Below are positions 37,687-47,700 of a stretch of 64,000 nt of DNA, in pieces. The notes below the pieces were generated by a model. It was not told where the DNA came from, ran no database searches, and was given only the letters and a program-made list of their open reading frames with translations. Both the position numbers and the translations under genes were made by a program. Source of the DNA: Colwellia ponticola (GTDB lineage: Bacteria; Pseudomonadota; Gammaproteobacteria; Enterobacterales; Alteromonadaceae); the NCBI RefSeq assembly GCF_005885605.1, contig NZ_SZVP01000001.1, positions 496,001 through 560,000 of the forward strand. Direction: 5' to 3'. The number at the start of each line of letters is the position of its first letter. Position 1 is the first letter of the stretch.

Positions 37687-38175
37687 TTACTTATCCTCAC
37701 CACTACCTTGGCTAAATAAAAATTGTCCTATTAACTCTTCTAATACTAAAGCAGGTTTAGTATCTTCAATAAAGTCACCTGGTTGTAAAGTACCTACCGA
37801 TTCATGGACGAAACCAGGTTGCACACCTAAATATTGTTCACCCAGTAAGCCCGCTGTTAAGATTGATACTGAAGTCGCTTCAGAGAACTTATTATATTGC
37901 TGATAAATTTCTAGGGTAACAACGGGAATATAATCCTGATCATCTAACGAGATATTACTAACACGACCAACAACAACACCACCGACTTTAATAGGTGAGC
38001 GTACTTTTAAACCGCCGATATTATCAAACTTAGCAAACAACTGATAACTTTCACCGCCGCCGCCCATACCCGAGTTTGCGACTTTAAGTGATAGCATTAA
38101 TAAAGCAGCTAACCCTAGTGCAACAAAAAAACCGACTAATAATTCTACTTTTTTAGACACCATGTCTTTCACCAA
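37687..38175 (-). CDS. mlaD: Inner-membrane MCE protein MlaD
   Basis: MlaD forms the hexameric MCE ring on the periplasmic side of the Mla transporter. The 162-residue protein has one transmembrane helix (about 10-28, VGFFVALGLAALLMLSLKV) and an MCE domain with FDNIGGLKVRSPIKVGGV and a GLLGEQYLGV segment. The length fits the single-domain family (E. coli 183). The gap to the upstream mlaE is 113 bp, unusually wide for this operon, and holds AT-rich sequence with no other gene. Confidence 0.95.
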   Translation of the reverse strand: MVKDMVSKKVELLVGFFVALGLAALLMLSLKVANSGMGGGGESYQLFAKFDNIGGLKVRSPIKVGGVVVGRVSNISLDDQDYIPVVTLEIYQQYNKFSEATSVSILTAGLLGEQYLGVQPGFVHESVGTLQPGDFIEDTKPALVLEELIGQFLFSQGSGEDK

Positions 38176-38288
38176 CGCCTTGTAATAAAAATTTAATAAT
38201 AAAAATATAACGAGTTAACCAGAGTGTAAGTTAGGTTGTGTACTTAGCAATATGAGCGATTAAAACGCGATTACTTTAGCAACAATAT

Positions 38289-39083
38289 TTACTTAACAAA
38301 CATCAATGCCGTTAGAATAAAATCTAAAAATAATACTAATAGTGATGATTGTACCACTGTTGAAGTAGTCGCCCGACTAATACCTTCAGAGGTAGGTTCA
38401 CAATCATAACCTTTATATACCGCTATCCACATAACCACAAAAGCAAAAACAATACTTTTGATAACACCGTTGAGAATGTCTTTTTGAAAGTCTACTTGGT
38501 CTTGCATTACCGACCAAAAAGTTCCGCCATCAACACCTAACCAATCAACGCCAACGAGATGCGCGCCAAGTATACCCACCATAGAAAAAATGCCTGCTAA
38601 TAGGGGTAAGCTAATAAAACCAGCCCAAAAGCGTGGCGCTATTACCCGTCTTAGAGGGTCGATAGCCATCATTTCTAAACTTGATAATTGTTCTGTTGCT
38701 TTCATTAAACCAATTTCTGCCGTTAGTGCAGAGCCTGCACGACCAGCAAATAACAAAGCAGAAACGACAGGACCAAGCTCTCGCAGCAATGACAAGGCGA
38801 CCATAGGCCCTAAACTAGCTTCAGCGCCATAGCCCACTAAAATAGTATAGCCTTGTAAAGCTAATACCATACCAATAAAGACACCCGATACAATAATAAT
38901 GAGTAACGATAATACACCAACACTGTAAAGTTGTTGCATCAGCAAGGGGGTACCTTTGCGAATATTAGGCACGTGCATTAACGCCGACACCAATATAATC
39001 ACTGCTCGGCCTAAGCCCGAGATGATTTGTAGAGTTTTTTTACCTAAAGACTGTATCTGTTGCACTACTTTTCGCCTCGACAC
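38289..39083 (-). CDS. mlaE: Phospholipid ABC transporter permease MlaE
   Basis: MlaE is the membrane subunit of the MlaFEDB lipid transporter. The 264-residue protein has an N-terminal amphipathic helix and five to six hydrophobic segments. The family motif [31 protein letters not shown] is visible in parts near the centre, with [13 protein letters not shown] after it. GCEPTSEG-like [20 protein letters not shown] marks the C-terminal coupling region. It follows mlaF by only four bases. Family length is 260 in E. coli. Confidence 0.96.
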   Translation of the reverse strand: MSRRKVVQQIQSLGKKTLQIISGLGRAVIILVSALMHVPNIRKGTPLLMQQLYSVGVLSLLIIIVSGVFIGMVLALQGYTILVGYGAEASLGPMVALSLLRELGPVVSALLFAGRAGSALTAEIGLMKATEQLSSLEMMAIDPLRRVIAPRFWAGFISLPLLAGIFSMVGILGAHLVGVDWLGVDGGTFWSVMQDQVDFQKDILNGVIKSIVFAFVVMWIAVYKGYDCEPTSEGISRATTSTVVQSSLLVLFLDFILTALMFVK

Positions 39084-39087
39084 TGAT

Positions 39088-39921
39088 TCATTTAGTTAAC
39101 TCTTTTGAATGTTTTTTAATAAGTTCACCACTATAAGCAGGTGCTTCATAGTGAAAAGGGACTGCGCCATCAGCTTCTCCGTTAATGAATTGTCGTACCA
39201 AAGCAGAGCTATCATTGCGTATTTGATCAGGAGTACCATGACCAATAACTTTCTTTTCTGCAACAATATAAATGTAATCCGCGATACTCATCACTTCAGA
39301 GACATCGTGTGACACCACGATAGAAGTTAATCCTAGAGCATCACTTAGTGAACGAATTAAGCGAACAATAACGCCCATAGAAATAGGGTCTTGGCCAGCA
39401 AAAGGTTCATCATATAAGATGAGCTCAGGGTCTAACGCAATAGCGCGAGCCAGTGCTATTCTACGCGCCATGCCCCCCGAAAGTTCACTCGGTTGCAAGT
39501 CTTTCGCACCGCGCAAACCAACAGCTTCTAATTTCATCAAAACTATTTTTTCAATGATGGCTTCACTGAGTTGGCTGTGCTCCCTAATAGGAAAAGCAAT
39601 ATTATCGTAAACACTCATTTCTGTGAATAAGGCACCACTTTGAAAAAGCATACTCATTTGTTTACGTGCTTCATAGAGCTCTGCACGTGATAACAGTGGG
39701 ATATTTTTACCTGCAAACAATATATTGCCGCTTTCAGGTTTAATTTGACCACCAATTAAGCGTAGTAATGTGGTTTTACCAATACCACTTGGTCCCATAA
39801 TTGCGGTCACTTTGCCTTTAGGGATAGACAGACTCATTTTATCAAAAATGACCCGTTCACCTCGTTTAAAGGTTAAGTTTTCAATTTCAACCAAGTTTGT
39901 TTCAGATACAGAGCTTGTCAT
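39088..39921 (-). CDS. mlaF: Phospholipid ABC transporter ATP-binding protein MlaF
   Basis: This is the ATPase of the Mla transporter, which maintains outer-membrane lipid asymmetry. The 277-residue protein has the Walker A motif GPSGIGKTT (about 43-51), signature LSGGMARR, Walker [14 protein letters not shown] and a switch histidine in VVSHDV. The C-terminal extension after the ABC domain, which in MlaF clasps the neighbouring subunit, is present ([20 protein letters not shown]). It is first in the mlaFEDCB-ibaG-murA unit and divergent from yrbG, as in E. coli. Confidence 0.96.
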   Translation of the reverse strand: MTSSVSETNLVEIENLTFKRGERVIFDKMSLSIPKGKVTAIMGPSGIGKTTLLRLIGGQIKPESGNILFAGKNIPLLSRAELYEARKQMSMLFQSGALFTEMSVYDNIAFPIREHSQLSEAIIEKIVLMKLEAVGLRGAKDLQPSELSGGMARRIALARAIALDPELILYDEPFAGQDPISMGVIVRLIRSLSDALGLTSIVVSHDVSEVMSIADYIYIVAEKKVIGHGTPDQIRNDSSALVRQFINGEADGAVPFHYEAPAYSGELIKKHSKELTK

Positions 39922-40188
39922 TGTTCAACACCACTGTTTTTTATTAGGTATAATTTACAGAAGGAATTCTGTAAGTGGCAGTGATTTTACCTGAGCGCTA
40001 ACAATTCTTCATTAGAAATAATTGAATAACAGCACATTAACGATAAAAAGCCTAAACGATACCGCTACAAACTACGCTTTTTTGTTCAAAAGTAAGGCAA
40101 TAAAATATTTTTTTCATCTTGTTAGCATTATTTACTTCTTTTTTGCCTTACAACCAGCGACAATTTAGGCTTCACTATGGAGTATTTG

Positions 40189-41166
40189 ATGTTAGAACAA
40201 ATTTTTATTTTACTTATTGCCCTGGTTGTCCTCGTTTGGAGTGCTGATAAATTTGTTTTCGGTGCCTCATCGTTAGCAAGAAATTTAGGGATCTCCCCTA
40301 TGATTGTAGGGCTAACCATTGTTGCTATGGGCTCATCCGCCCCAGAAATGATGGTAGCGACAACCGCTTCTTTACAAGGTAACCCAGACACCGCTATTGG
40401 TAATGCTATCGGCTCAAATATTACCAATATTGCCCTAGTACTTGGTATTACCGCGCTACTACAACCCTTAACGGTGTCATCACAAACAATAAAACGTGAA
40501 ATTCCACTTATTTTAGCCGTTACCGCATTAGGTTATTGGTTACTTATTGATAATCACTTTAGTTTTATTGAAGGGGTTATTTTAATGACAGGTTTTGCTA
40601 TTTATATTATTGCACTACTGGTTATTACCTTGCAGAAAACAAAAGGTAAACCAAGTGATGACCCTTTAATCATCGCTGCAGAGCAAGATGTGCCAGCGGC
40701 GGTAGATATGAAATTATCACTGCTGTGGTTGACAGTCGGCATTATTTTATTACCGTTAAGCTCAAGTTTCTTGGTTGATTCTTCTATCTTTATTGCTAAA
40801 GCTTTCGGTATTAGTGACTTAGTGATTGGCTTAACTATTATTGCTATTGGTACTAGCTTGCCTGAGCTTGCCGCTAGTGTAATGAGTATTATCAAAAAAG
40901 AAGATGACTTAGCACTAGGCAATATTATTGGTTCAAATATTTTTAATATTTTAGCGGTATTACCTATCGCTGGCTTAATAGCTCCGGGTGATATTGACCC
41001 TTTAGCGGCCAGTAGAGATGCGCCTTATATGTTAGGTGTTACTTTATTACTCTTGATTTTATGCTTTAGCAGGCGTCGTGGCGCATTTAGAATTACCCGT
41101 GCCAAAGGGGCATTATTACTGTTAAGCTTTGTTGCTTATCAAGTGCTACTTTTTAGTCACTTATAA
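40189..41166 (+). CDS. yrbG: CaCA-family calcium/sodium antiporter
   Basis: This is an inner-membrane cation/Ca2+ exchanger. GGAG lies seven bases before the ATG at 40189, so I prefer it to the in-frame ATG at 40177. That gives 325 residues, the length of E. coli YrbG. Two inverted alpha-repeats are seen: GSSAPEMMVATTASLQG with GNAIGSNITNIALVLG, and GTSLPELAASVMSI with GNIIGSNIFNILAVLP. These contain the conserved GxSxPE and GSNxxN ion-binding motifs. About ten hydrophobic helices are present. It is divergent from mlaF and upstream of kdsD. Confidence 0.94.
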   Translation: MLEQIFILLIALVVLVWSADKFVFGASSLARNLGISPMIVGLTIVAMGSSAPEMMVATTASLQGNPDTAIGNAIGSNITNIALVLGITALLQPLTVSSQTIKREIPLILAVTALGYWLLIDNHFSFIEGVILMTGFAIYIIALLVITLQKTKGKPSDDPLIIAAEQDVPAAVDMKLSLLWLTVGIILLPLSSSFLVDSSIFIAKAFGISDLVIGLTIIAIGTSLPELAASVMSIIKKEDDLALGNIIGSNIFNILAVLPIAGLIAPGDIDPLAASRDAPYMLGVTLLLLILCFSRRRGAFRITRAKGALLLLSFVAYQVLLFSHL

Positions 41167-41204
41167 TAGCTATTAATCACAAGAACGGGTGTATATTTAC
41201 CATT

Positions 41205-42170
41205 ATGCAAAACTTCAAACAGTTAGCAAAAAATGTTATTGAAATTGAGCAACAAGCCATTGCTGAACTAGTACAATATATTGATGATAGCTTTGAGCTT
41301 GCTTGTCAGCTTATGTTTCATTGTAAAGGTCGTGTTATCGTTATTGGTATGGGAAAATCGGGCCATATTGGCGGCAAAATAGCGGCGACGCTTGCGAGTA
41401 CTGGCACGCCAGCTTTTTTTGTTCACCCAGGAGAAGCCAGTCATGGCGACTTAGGCATGATCACCAGTAACGACGTCGTATTAACTATTTCTAACTCGGG
41501 TGAAACCAGTGAAGTACTTGCTATTATTCCTGTTATTAAACGGATAGGCGCTAAACTTATTTCAATGACAGGCAATGCCGATTCAACCTTGGCTAAATTG
41601 GCGGATACCCATATTTGCATTAAAGTATCGACAGAAGCCTGCCCTTTGGGTTTAGCTCCTACCTCAAGCACCACGGCCACTTTAGTGATGGGCGACGCGC
41701 TAGCGGTCGCTTTACTCAATGCCCGTGATTTCACTGCCAATGACTTTGCGTTATCGCATCCAGGTGGCAGCTTAGGTAGACGCTTATTACTTCGTCTAAG
41801 CGATATAATGCACAAAGATGAACGTATTCCGATAGTATCTGAACAAGCTTTTATCAAAGATGCCTTAGTTGAGATGTCATTAAAAGGTTTAGGCATGACT
41901 GCTATCGTTAACGATAAAAAGCAGCTAGTGGGCTTGTTCACTGATGGTGACCTTCGTCGCGTGTTAGACGATAGAGCAGATATTCACAACGATAGCATCA
42001 GCACGGTAATGACACTACGCCCTAGTGTCGCGCAAAGTGATATGCTAGCAGCAGAAGCGTTAAAAATAATGGAAGATAAGAAGATCAACGGTCTTATTAT
42101 TGTCGATAGTAATAACATCCCTGTTGGCGCGATGAATATGCATGACTTACTAAGCTCTGGAGTACTTTAA
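41205..42170 (+). CDS. kdsD: Arabinose-5-phosphate isomerase
   Basis: KdsD converts ribulose 5-phosphate to arabinose 5-phosphate, the first step toward Kdo of the LPS core. The 321-residue protein has an N-terminal SIS domain (GMGKSGHIGGKIAATLASTG, HGDLGMI, SNSGETSEV) and two C-terminal CBS domains (about 205-321). E. coli KdsD has 328 residues. It overlaps the kdsC start by one base, so translation is probably coupled. Confidence 0.97.
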   Translation: MQNFKQLAKNVIEIEQQAIAELVQYIDDSFELACQLMFHCKGRVIVIGMGKSGHIGGKIAATLASTGTPAFFVHPGEASHGDLGMITSNDVVLTISNSGETSEVLAIIPVIKRIGAKLISMTGNADSTLAKLADTHICIKVSTEACPLGLAPTSSTTATLVMGDALAVALLNARDFTANDFALSHPGGSLGRRLLLRLSDIMHKDERIPIVSEQAFIKDALVEMSLKGLGMTAIVNDKKQLVGLFTDGDLRRVLDDRADIHNDSISTVMTLRPSVAQSDMLAAEALKIMEDKKINGLIIVDSNNIPVGAMNMHDLLSSGVL

Positions 42171-42715
42171 TGAATACCTTATACGGTAATGTCAAAACCA
42201 ATATTTTAGCAAAAGCCCAACAAATAAAATTACTGGTTTGTGACGTCGATGGTGTTTTTTCCGACGGCAGAATATATTTAGGGAACAACGGCGAAGAGCT
42301 AAAAGCTTTTCATACTAAAGATGGCTTTGGTATAAAAGCCTTAGGTGCAAGTGGTGTTGTGGTCGCTATTATTACCGGAAGAAAATCAGCCATCGTTGCT
42401 AACCGTATGAAAGCCTTAAATGTTGCTCACATTATTCAAGGTCAAGAAGATAAACTACCCGCGTTAAAAACATTAACTGAACAACTTAATATTGATCTTA
42501 GCGATGTAGCTTACCTAGGTGACGACATACCCGACCTCCCCTGTATTGAAGCGGTAGGGCTTGGTATTAGTGTCGCAGATGGCCATCCGTTAGTATTGCG
42601 CAATGCTGATCACACTACGTTTACTCGCGGTGGGTTTGGTGCTGTACGAGAAGTCTGTGATTTACTTATGCAAAGTCAGGGCAGCTTAGCTAATGCATCA
42701 GGCGCAAGTATATGA
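42170..42715 (+). CDS. kdsC: 3-deoxy-D-manno-octulosonate 8-phosphate phosphatase
   Basis: KdsC dephosphorylates Kdo 8-phosphate to Kdo. The 181-residue HAD-family protein lacks a large cap domain, as expected for the tetrameric KdsC type. The catalytic aspartates D25 and D27 lie in VCDVDGVFSDGRIY, with TGRKS and GDDIPDLP as further HAD motifs. The last codons overlap lptC by four bases. It lies between kdsD and lptC, the conserved LPS cluster order. Confidence 0.97.
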   Translation: MNTLYGNVKTNILAKAQQIKLLVCDVDGVFSDGRIYLGNNGEELKAFHTKDGFGIKALGASGVVVAIITGRKSAIVANRMKALNVAHIIQGQEDKLPALKTLTEQLNIDLSDVAYLGDDIPDLPCIEAVGLGISVADGHPLVLRNADHTTFTRGGFGAVREVCDLLMQSQGSLANASGASI

Positions 42716-43281
42716 ATCGATTAAATAGCATCGCGCTATTTGTCTTACTGCTTAGTGCGCTTGTTTATGGCATTATTGAATGGCGTACCGCATCAATTGA
42801 TCAATATACTTCGGTAATTTATGACCGACGTCCTGATTTTATTACTGAAAAGTTACAGAGTAAAATTTACAGTGATTTAGGTCAATTAACACACACGGTT
42901 GCAGCCGCGAGAATGGAGCACTATGATGACTTAGAAATAAGTTATTTTGAAGCACCTAATTATACTTTATACCCACAAAAAGATGCTTTACCTTGGCAAG
43001 TTAGTGCACGAGAAGCCACACTGTACAAAGACAAACGTGTGGAGCTAAAAAATCAAGTACATATTCAAGCAACGCAAAGTGATAGTTTAATAAAAGAGAT
43101 TCATTGTAAAAAAATAATCTTAGATTTAACAACAAATATTATTAGTTCAGAACAGCCCGTGGTGGTGGTCGGTAAAGATTTTACCATGTACGGCTCGGGA
43201 TTAATTATCGATTTAAACACTAAACAAATGACCCTAACCCAGCATGAACGTACTATTTATAAAAGACATGATGAAAGCTAA
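42712..43281 (+). CDS. lptC: LPS export inner-membrane protein LptC
   Basis: LptC is a bitopic protein that receives LPS from the LptBFG transporter and passes it to LptA. The 189-residue protein has one N-terminal transmembrane helix (about 5-22, NSIALFVLLLSALVYGII) and a periplasmic beta-jellyroll domain with YEAPNYTLY-like SYFEAPNYTLYPQKD and the C-terminal LIIDLNTKQMTL. Length matches E. coli (191). It overlaps both kdsC and lptA. Confidence 0.93.
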   Translation: MNRLNSIALFVLLLSALVYGIIEWRTASIDQYTSVIYDRRPDFITEKLQSKIYSDLGQLTHTVAAARMEHYDDLEISYFEAPNYTLYPQKDALPWQVSAREATLYKDKRVELKNQVHIQATQSDSLIKEIHCKKIILDLTTNIISSEQPVVVVGKDFTMYGSGLIIDLNTKQMTLTQHERTIYKRHDES

Positions 43282-43921
43282 CTTAAAACGTTTTATCTTA
43301 AAAGGTAATCCTTTAAAAGTTAAGACCTTAAAAAACAGTAACTATAGAATGTTAGCATTAGCTTGTGGTCTAGCATTATTCAATACTGCGCACGCAGCTA
43401 AAGCAGATTTAAAACAAGAAATCACTATTAAATCACAGCGACAAGCTGCTGATCTTAAAAATAAAATTGCCAGCTACTTAGACAATGTTAGCATTAGCCA
43501 AGGCTCCATTTCTATTACTGCTGATATAGTGAAAGTGTTTAGCCAAGCTGATAAAGAAAGCGGTGAAAAAATTGATACCTATCTCGCTAAAGGTAATCCG
43601 GCGATATTTCAACAACAGCTCGAAGACGGTAGCTTAATCAAGCTACAAGCCGATGAAATAACCTATAATCCTAACATCCATATGATCACCATTTCAGGTA
43701 ATGCGCTAGTAAAGCAATCGGGTAGTGAAGTCAGTGGCGATGAAATAACTTACAACACTCTTAATGAAAAACTAGAGGCAACAAGCACTAATAATCAATC
43801 TGTTACTACTATATTACAACCCACTATGTTAAAAAAACAGAAAGAAGCAAGCGATAAATCTAAAACGGATAAAACAACAAAGCAAACCATTAAGCAAGAA
43901 GGCGATAGCCGTGACAACTAA
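43268..43921 (+). CDS. lptA: Periplasmic LPS-transport protein LptA
   Basis: LptA polymerises into the periplasmic bridge that carries LPS from LptC to LptD. The frame is open from 43244, but the paired ATGs at 43268 and 43271, after AAAGA, are the likely start. That gives about 217 residues. A signal peptide follows (hydrophobic [16 protein letters not shown]), then an OstA-type jellyroll beginning [14 protein letters not shown]. The C-terminal 30 residues are lysine/threonine-rich and probably disordered. It overlaps lptC by 14 bases and lptB by 11. Confidence 0.92.
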   Translation: MMKANLKRFILKGNPLKVKTLKNSNYRMLALACGLALFNTAHAAKADLKQEITIKSQRQAADLKNKIASYLDNVSISQGSISITADIVKVFSQADKESGEKIDTYLAKGNPAIFQQQLEDGSLIKLQADEITYNPNIHMITISGNALVKQSGSEVSGDEITYNTLNEKLEATSTNNQSVTTILQPTMLKKQKEASDKSKTDKTTKQTIKQEGDSRDN

Positions 43922-44690
43922 TGTAGCAACTAGTGATAAAAGCAATGTAATAGGCACAGCGCCGCTAAATACCCTTATTGCTGATAGCTTATCTAAGTCT
44001 TATAAAAGCCGACAGGTTGTGAAAAATGTTAGTTTACAAGTTAATGCTGGGCAAATTGTTGGCTTGCTAGGCCCCAATGGTGCAGGAAAAACCACCTCGT
44101 TTTATATGATTGTTGGTTTAGTCCCTAATGATAATGGCACCATTAAACTAAATGGTCAGGATCTAACACTTGCCCCTATGCATGAGCGAGCACGTAGCGG
44201 TATTGGTTACTTACCCCAAGAAGCCTCTATATTTAGAAAACTTACTGTGTCTGATAATATCATGGCGATATTACAAACACGCAAAGAGCTTAATGAAAAT
44301 CAGCGCGCTGAAAAACTAGAGCATTTATTAGAAGAGTTTCATATTTGTCACATTAAAGATAATACCGGGATGAGCTTATCGGGCGGTGAAAGACGCCGAG
44401 TAGAGATTGCACGAGCATTGGCCGCTGATCCACAGTTTATTTTATTAGATGAGCCTTTCGCTGGTGTTGATCCTATTTCAGTTGGTGACATAAAAAAAAT
44501 AATCTTACACTTAAAACAACGCGGTATCGGTATATTAATTACCGACCATAATGTGAGAGAAACTTTAGACGTTTGTGAACATGCTTATATCGTCAGTCAC
44601 GGTGAAATAATTGCTCAAGGAAATGCAAAACAAATTCTTGCCAATCAAAAAGTAAGAGATGTATACCTTGGTGAGCAATTCACGCTATAG
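43911..44690 (+). CDS. lptB: LPS export ABC transporter ATPase LptB
   Basis: LptB is the cytoplasmic ATPase that powers LPS extraction from the inner membrane by LptFG. Translation is taken from the GTG at 43911, inside the end of lptA, with AAGAAGG before it. The 259 residues include an N-terminal extension of about 18 over E. coli LptB (241). Walker A is GPNGAGKTT, the signature [15 protein letters not shown] and Walker [14 protein letters not shown], with switch His in ITDHNV. The transporter genes lptF and lptG are not in this window. Confidence 0.96.
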   Translation: MTTNVATSDKSNVIGTAPLNTLIADSLSKSYKSRQVVKNVSLQVNAGQIVGLLGPNGAGKTTSFYMIVGLVPNDNGTIKLNGQDLTLAPMHERARSGIGYLPQEASIFRKLTVSDNIMAILQTRKELNENQRAEKLEHLLEEFHICHIKDNTGMSLSGGERRRVEIARALAADPQFILLDEPFAGVDPISVGDIKKIILHLKQRGIGILITDHNVRETLDVCEHAYIVSHGEIIAQGNAKQILANQKVRDVYLGEQFTL

Positions 44691-44829
44691 TTACTCTATA
44701 AGTTAAGTTACCACTTAGTTATTGTTACTAGAGCAGTTAATAGAAAATAGCTACGAGATTTATGGCTAGACCACATAACCATAATTTACGACGATGTAAC
44801 GACTAACAATAGGAAATTATATAACCTCG

Positions 44830-46347
44830 ATGCGCCCTACACTACAGCTCCGTATTGGACAACACTTAACCATGACGCCCCAATTGCAACAAGCGATCAA
44901 GCTATTGCAATTGTCTACTTTAGAGTTGCAACAAGAAATTCAAGAGATTTTAGAAAGTAATCCGTTACTTGAGCTTGATGAAAAAGCACAAGATGACAGT
45001 ACTAACGAACACAATGATCTTGAAGAGGCTTTTTCATCCTCCAGTAATGATTCAGCAACTGAACAAGTAACCAGTGATGGTAGTGAAGACCAACAAGCCA
45101 ATATTGATGAAATATCAACTAGCGAAGCATTAGAAAAAAATGACATACCAGAAGAGCTTAATAACGATACTACCTGGGAAGATAGTTACAGTGCTGGTGC
45201 TTCAAACTCTGGCGGTGTAGGCAGTCCAGCAGACGATTACACCTACCAAGGTGAAACCACTGATTCAATACAAGACCATTTATTATGGCAAATGGAATTA
45301 ACCCCTTTTAGTGATACCGACAAGACGATTGCTATCGCTATTATTGAAGCGGTTGATGATGCTGGTTACCTCACTGTTTCCCCTGAAGAAATATTAGAAA
45401 GTGTTGGTATTGATGATGTAGAGTTAGATGAAGTAGAAGCAGTATTAAAGCGTATTAATATGTTTGATCCTGTTGGTGTTGCCGCGCGTTCAATTCCCGA
45501 TTGTCTGCTTATTCAATTAAATCAATTTAGCGCCGATACTCCTTACCTACAAGAAAGTAAATTAATCATTAAAGAGCATATAGATTTACTCGGTAATCGC
45601 GATTATCGCCAGTTGATGCGTAAAACCAAATTAAAAGAAGATCAACTACGTGAAGTGATGCGCTTAATTCAAAGCTTAAATCCACGTCCTGGTGATGTAG
45701 TCATTAAAAACGATGACCAGTATGTTATACCTGATGTCTCTGTCGAGAAAAAAAATGGTCGCTGGATAGTCGAATTAAACTCAGACTCAGCACCAAAACT
45801 TTCTATCAACCAACAATATGCCGCCATGTCTAAAACCATGAAATCATCGACCAATGACGGGCAATTTATTAGATCCAACTTGCAAGAAGCCAAATGGTTT
45901 ATTAAAAGTTTAGAATCACGTAATGACACGCTACTAAAAGTATCTAACTGTATTGTACAGCGCCAGCAAGGTTTTTTAGAGCATGGTGCTGAAGCCATGA
46001 AACCTATGGTGTTAAACGATATAGCAGAAGCAGTTGATATGCATGAATCGACTATTTCACGGGTTACCACGCAGAAATATATGCATACACCAAGAGGAAT
46101 ATTCGAGCTGAAATATTTTTTCTCTAGCCACGTCAGCACAGAAAATGGTGGCGAGTGTTCTTCTACCGCTATTCGCTCTTTAATTAAAAAGCTCATTTTA
46201 GCAGAGATACCTGCGAAACCATTAAGTGATAGTAAAATGGCTGATTTACTTGCTGAGCAAGGCATAAAAGTGGCTCGCCGTACTATCGCTAAATATCGAG
46301 AGTCGTTAGCGATACCACCATCAAACCAGCGTAAAAGTTTATTGTAG
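44830..46347 (+). CDS. rpoN: RNA polymerase sigma-54 factor
   Basis: Sigma-54 directs transcription of nitrogen, motility and other genes from -24/-12 promoters with enhancer-binding activators. The 505-residue protein has the glutamine-rich region I ([26 protein letters not shown]), an acidic region II (about 55-145), the core-binding region and the C-terminal RpoN box [12 protein letters not shown]. It lies after lptB and before hpf-ptsN-rapZ-NPr, the standard gammaproteobacterial cluster. The 139-bp gap after lptB may carry its own promoter. Confidence 0.98.
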   Translation: MRPTLQLRIGQHLTMTPQLQQAIKLLQLSTLELQQEIQEILESNPLLELDEKAQDDSTNEHNDLEEAFSSSSNDSATEQVTSDGSEDQQANIDEISTSEALEKNDIPEELNNDTTWEDSYSAGASNSGGVGSPADDYTYQGETTDSIQDHLLWQMELTPFSDTDKTIAIAIIEAVDDAGYLTVSPEEILESVGIDDVELDEVEAVLKRINMFDPVGVAARSIPDCLLIQLNQFSADTPYLQESKLIIKEHIDLLGNRDYRQLMRKTKLKEDQLREVMRLIQSLNPRPGDVVIKNDDQYVIPDVSVEKKNGRWIVELNSDSAPKLSINQQYAAMSKTMKSSTNDGQFIRSNLQEAKWFIKSLESRNDTLLKVSNCIVQRQQGFLEHGAEAMKPMVLNDIAEAVDMHESTISRVTTQKYMHTPRGIFELKYFFSSHVSTENGGECSSTAIRSLIKKLILAEIPAKPLSDSKMADLLAEQGIKVARRTIAKYRESLAIPPSNQRKSLL

Positions 46348-46477
46348 TAGTTACACCTCATGTTAAAGTCTACTACGGGTCAGCTAAAGAGTTAAAGCTA
46401 CATAATGGAAACTATTGAGTAAACTCTATATTTTAGAATGTTACCTATTAGCACATTACATAAAAAGGAACCTGCAT

Positions 46478-46765
46478 ATGCAAATTAATCTTTCTGGTCA
46501 CCATGTTGAAATTACCACTTCATTACGCGAGTATGTAGACACTAAATTCTCAAAATTAGCACGTCATTTTGATCATATTAATAATGTTCATGTAGTACTT
46601 ACCGTAGAAAAGCTCAATCAAAAAGCTGAAGCGAATGTTCACCTAAATGGTAGCGAAGTGTTTGCCTCTGCCGTGAATACTGACATGTATACCTCTATTG
46701 ACACCTTAGTTGAGAAACTTGATAAACAAATTCTCAAATACAAAGGCAAAATATCTCAACATTAA
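46478..46765 (+). CDS. hpf: Ribosome hibernation promoting factor
   Basis: HPF binds the 30S subunit in stationary phase and promotes 100S ribosome dimers. I place the start at ATG 46478, with AAGGA eight bases before it. This gives the family N terminus MQINLSGHHVEITTSLREYV and 95 residues, the E. coli length of the short form. The upstream in-frame ATG at 46415 would add 21 residues unrelated to the family. The stop codon lies three bases before an inserted repeat element that separates it from ptsN. Confidence 0.95.
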   Translation: MQINLSGHHVEITTSLREYVDTKFSKLARHFDHINNVHVVLTVEKLNQKAEANVHLNGSEVFASAVNTDMYTSIDTLVEKLDKQILKYKGKISQH

Positions 46766-46767
46766 TA

Positions 46768-47080
46768 ATACCGAGTCTATTAAGTTATTTCCGACTCAGC
46801 GAGAATTAAAAGGTTTACAGGCAAGGCATTGATTGAAGAGGATGTTTACTCAGGAGAATGTGCTCGTGCATTCTCTAATAAGCTATCTCCATGTAGCGTC
46901 CTTGCCAAAGTCAATAACGCCGCCTATAAGCCTTTTAAACTAGCCCTTGGGGAGCTTATTAGCAAACTGATAACATCACAAAATTTATTAAATATAGAAT
47001 AACTATAATTAGTAAATTTTGCTTTTTCTAAGCTTGGTAATACAGCTCTGAGTTGGGAATAAATTAAATAGAATTGGTAT
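46768..47080 (-). repeat. MITE-like element, copy 2 (313 bp)
   Basis: The ends are ATACCGAGTCTATTAAGT at the left and the reverse complement of ATACCAATTCTATTTAAT at the right, extending inward to ACTCAG on both sides. Read on the minus strand it matches copy 1 (17125-17563) over most of its length. The 163-bp nested insert is absent and about 40 bases not present in copy 1 appear instead. It is non-coding and separates hpf from ptsN. Confidence 0.85.
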
Positions 47081-47164
47081 AACCATCAGATTAGTTAAGC
47101 AACGGGCTTTATTAATCTGATACACCGCTTTGAAGTAATTAAAGCATATTTAAAAAAAGATGTT

Positions 47165-47665
47165 ATGAGCGAAATGACATTGCTTATAACATCTAAAAAA
47201 ACATATATAATCATGCAGTTATCAGAAATATTAACGACAAACACTATTTGTTGTGCCGTACAAGTAAACAGTAAAAAGCGTATTCTAGAAAAAATTTGCC
47301 AGCTTGCAGCTATGCAAATAACTACTATAGGACAAGATGATTTACTAGCGAGCTTACTCGAGCGAGAAAAAATGGGCAGCACCGGTATTGGTAATGGCAT
47401 TGCTATTCCTCATGGTCGATTACCTAACTCAAGTAACGCCGTTGCCGTATTAATAACAACCCAAGAAGCCATTGACTTTGACGCCATAGATAATAAGTGT
47501 GTTGATGTTTTTGTTGCCTTATTTGTGCCTGAAGATAGCTGCGAAGAACATTTAAAGACCCTACAAAGTATTGCTAAGTTATTAAGTAATAAAAAGGTAA
47601 TCAAGCAAATTCGTAAATGCACTGATAATCAAACCTTGTATAACTTAATTCAACAGGCCAATTAA
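47165..47665 (+). CDS. ptsN: Nitrogen-regulatory phosphotransferase IIA-Ntr
   Basis: PtsN is the terminal phospho-acceptor of the nitrogen PTS (PtsP, NPr, PtsN). It regulates potassium uptake and other systems by protein contacts. The phosphorylated histidine is H83 in GIAIPHGR, and KMGSTGIGNG precedes it. The start is uncertain. ATG 47165 follows a purine-rich AAAAAAAGA and gives 166 residues. ATG 47213, where similarity to the family begins (MQLSEILT), would give 150 but lacks a ribosome-binding site. The gene lies between hpf and rapZ in the rpoN cluster. Confidence 0.93.
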   Translation: MSEMTLLITSKKTYIIMQLSEILTTNTICCAVQVNSKKRILEKICQLAAMQITTIGQDDLLASLLEREKMGSTGIGNGIAIPHGRLPNSSNAVAVLITTQEAIDFDAIDNKCVDVFVALFVPEDSCEEHLKTLQSIAKLLSNKKVIKQIRKCTDNQTLYNLIQQAN

Positions 47666-47700
47666 TAAGAAAGCTGTAACACAGCATTGGAAGATAATAA

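Noticed and set aside
41441-41941. 166-codon minus-strand frame over kdsD
   Set aside because: It is a shadow of kdsD, whose SIS and CBS domains are intact.
45669-46361. 230-codon minus-strand frame over rpoN
   Set aside because: It is the antisense shadow of rpoN, which is intact and fully conserved. Length alone is not evidence.
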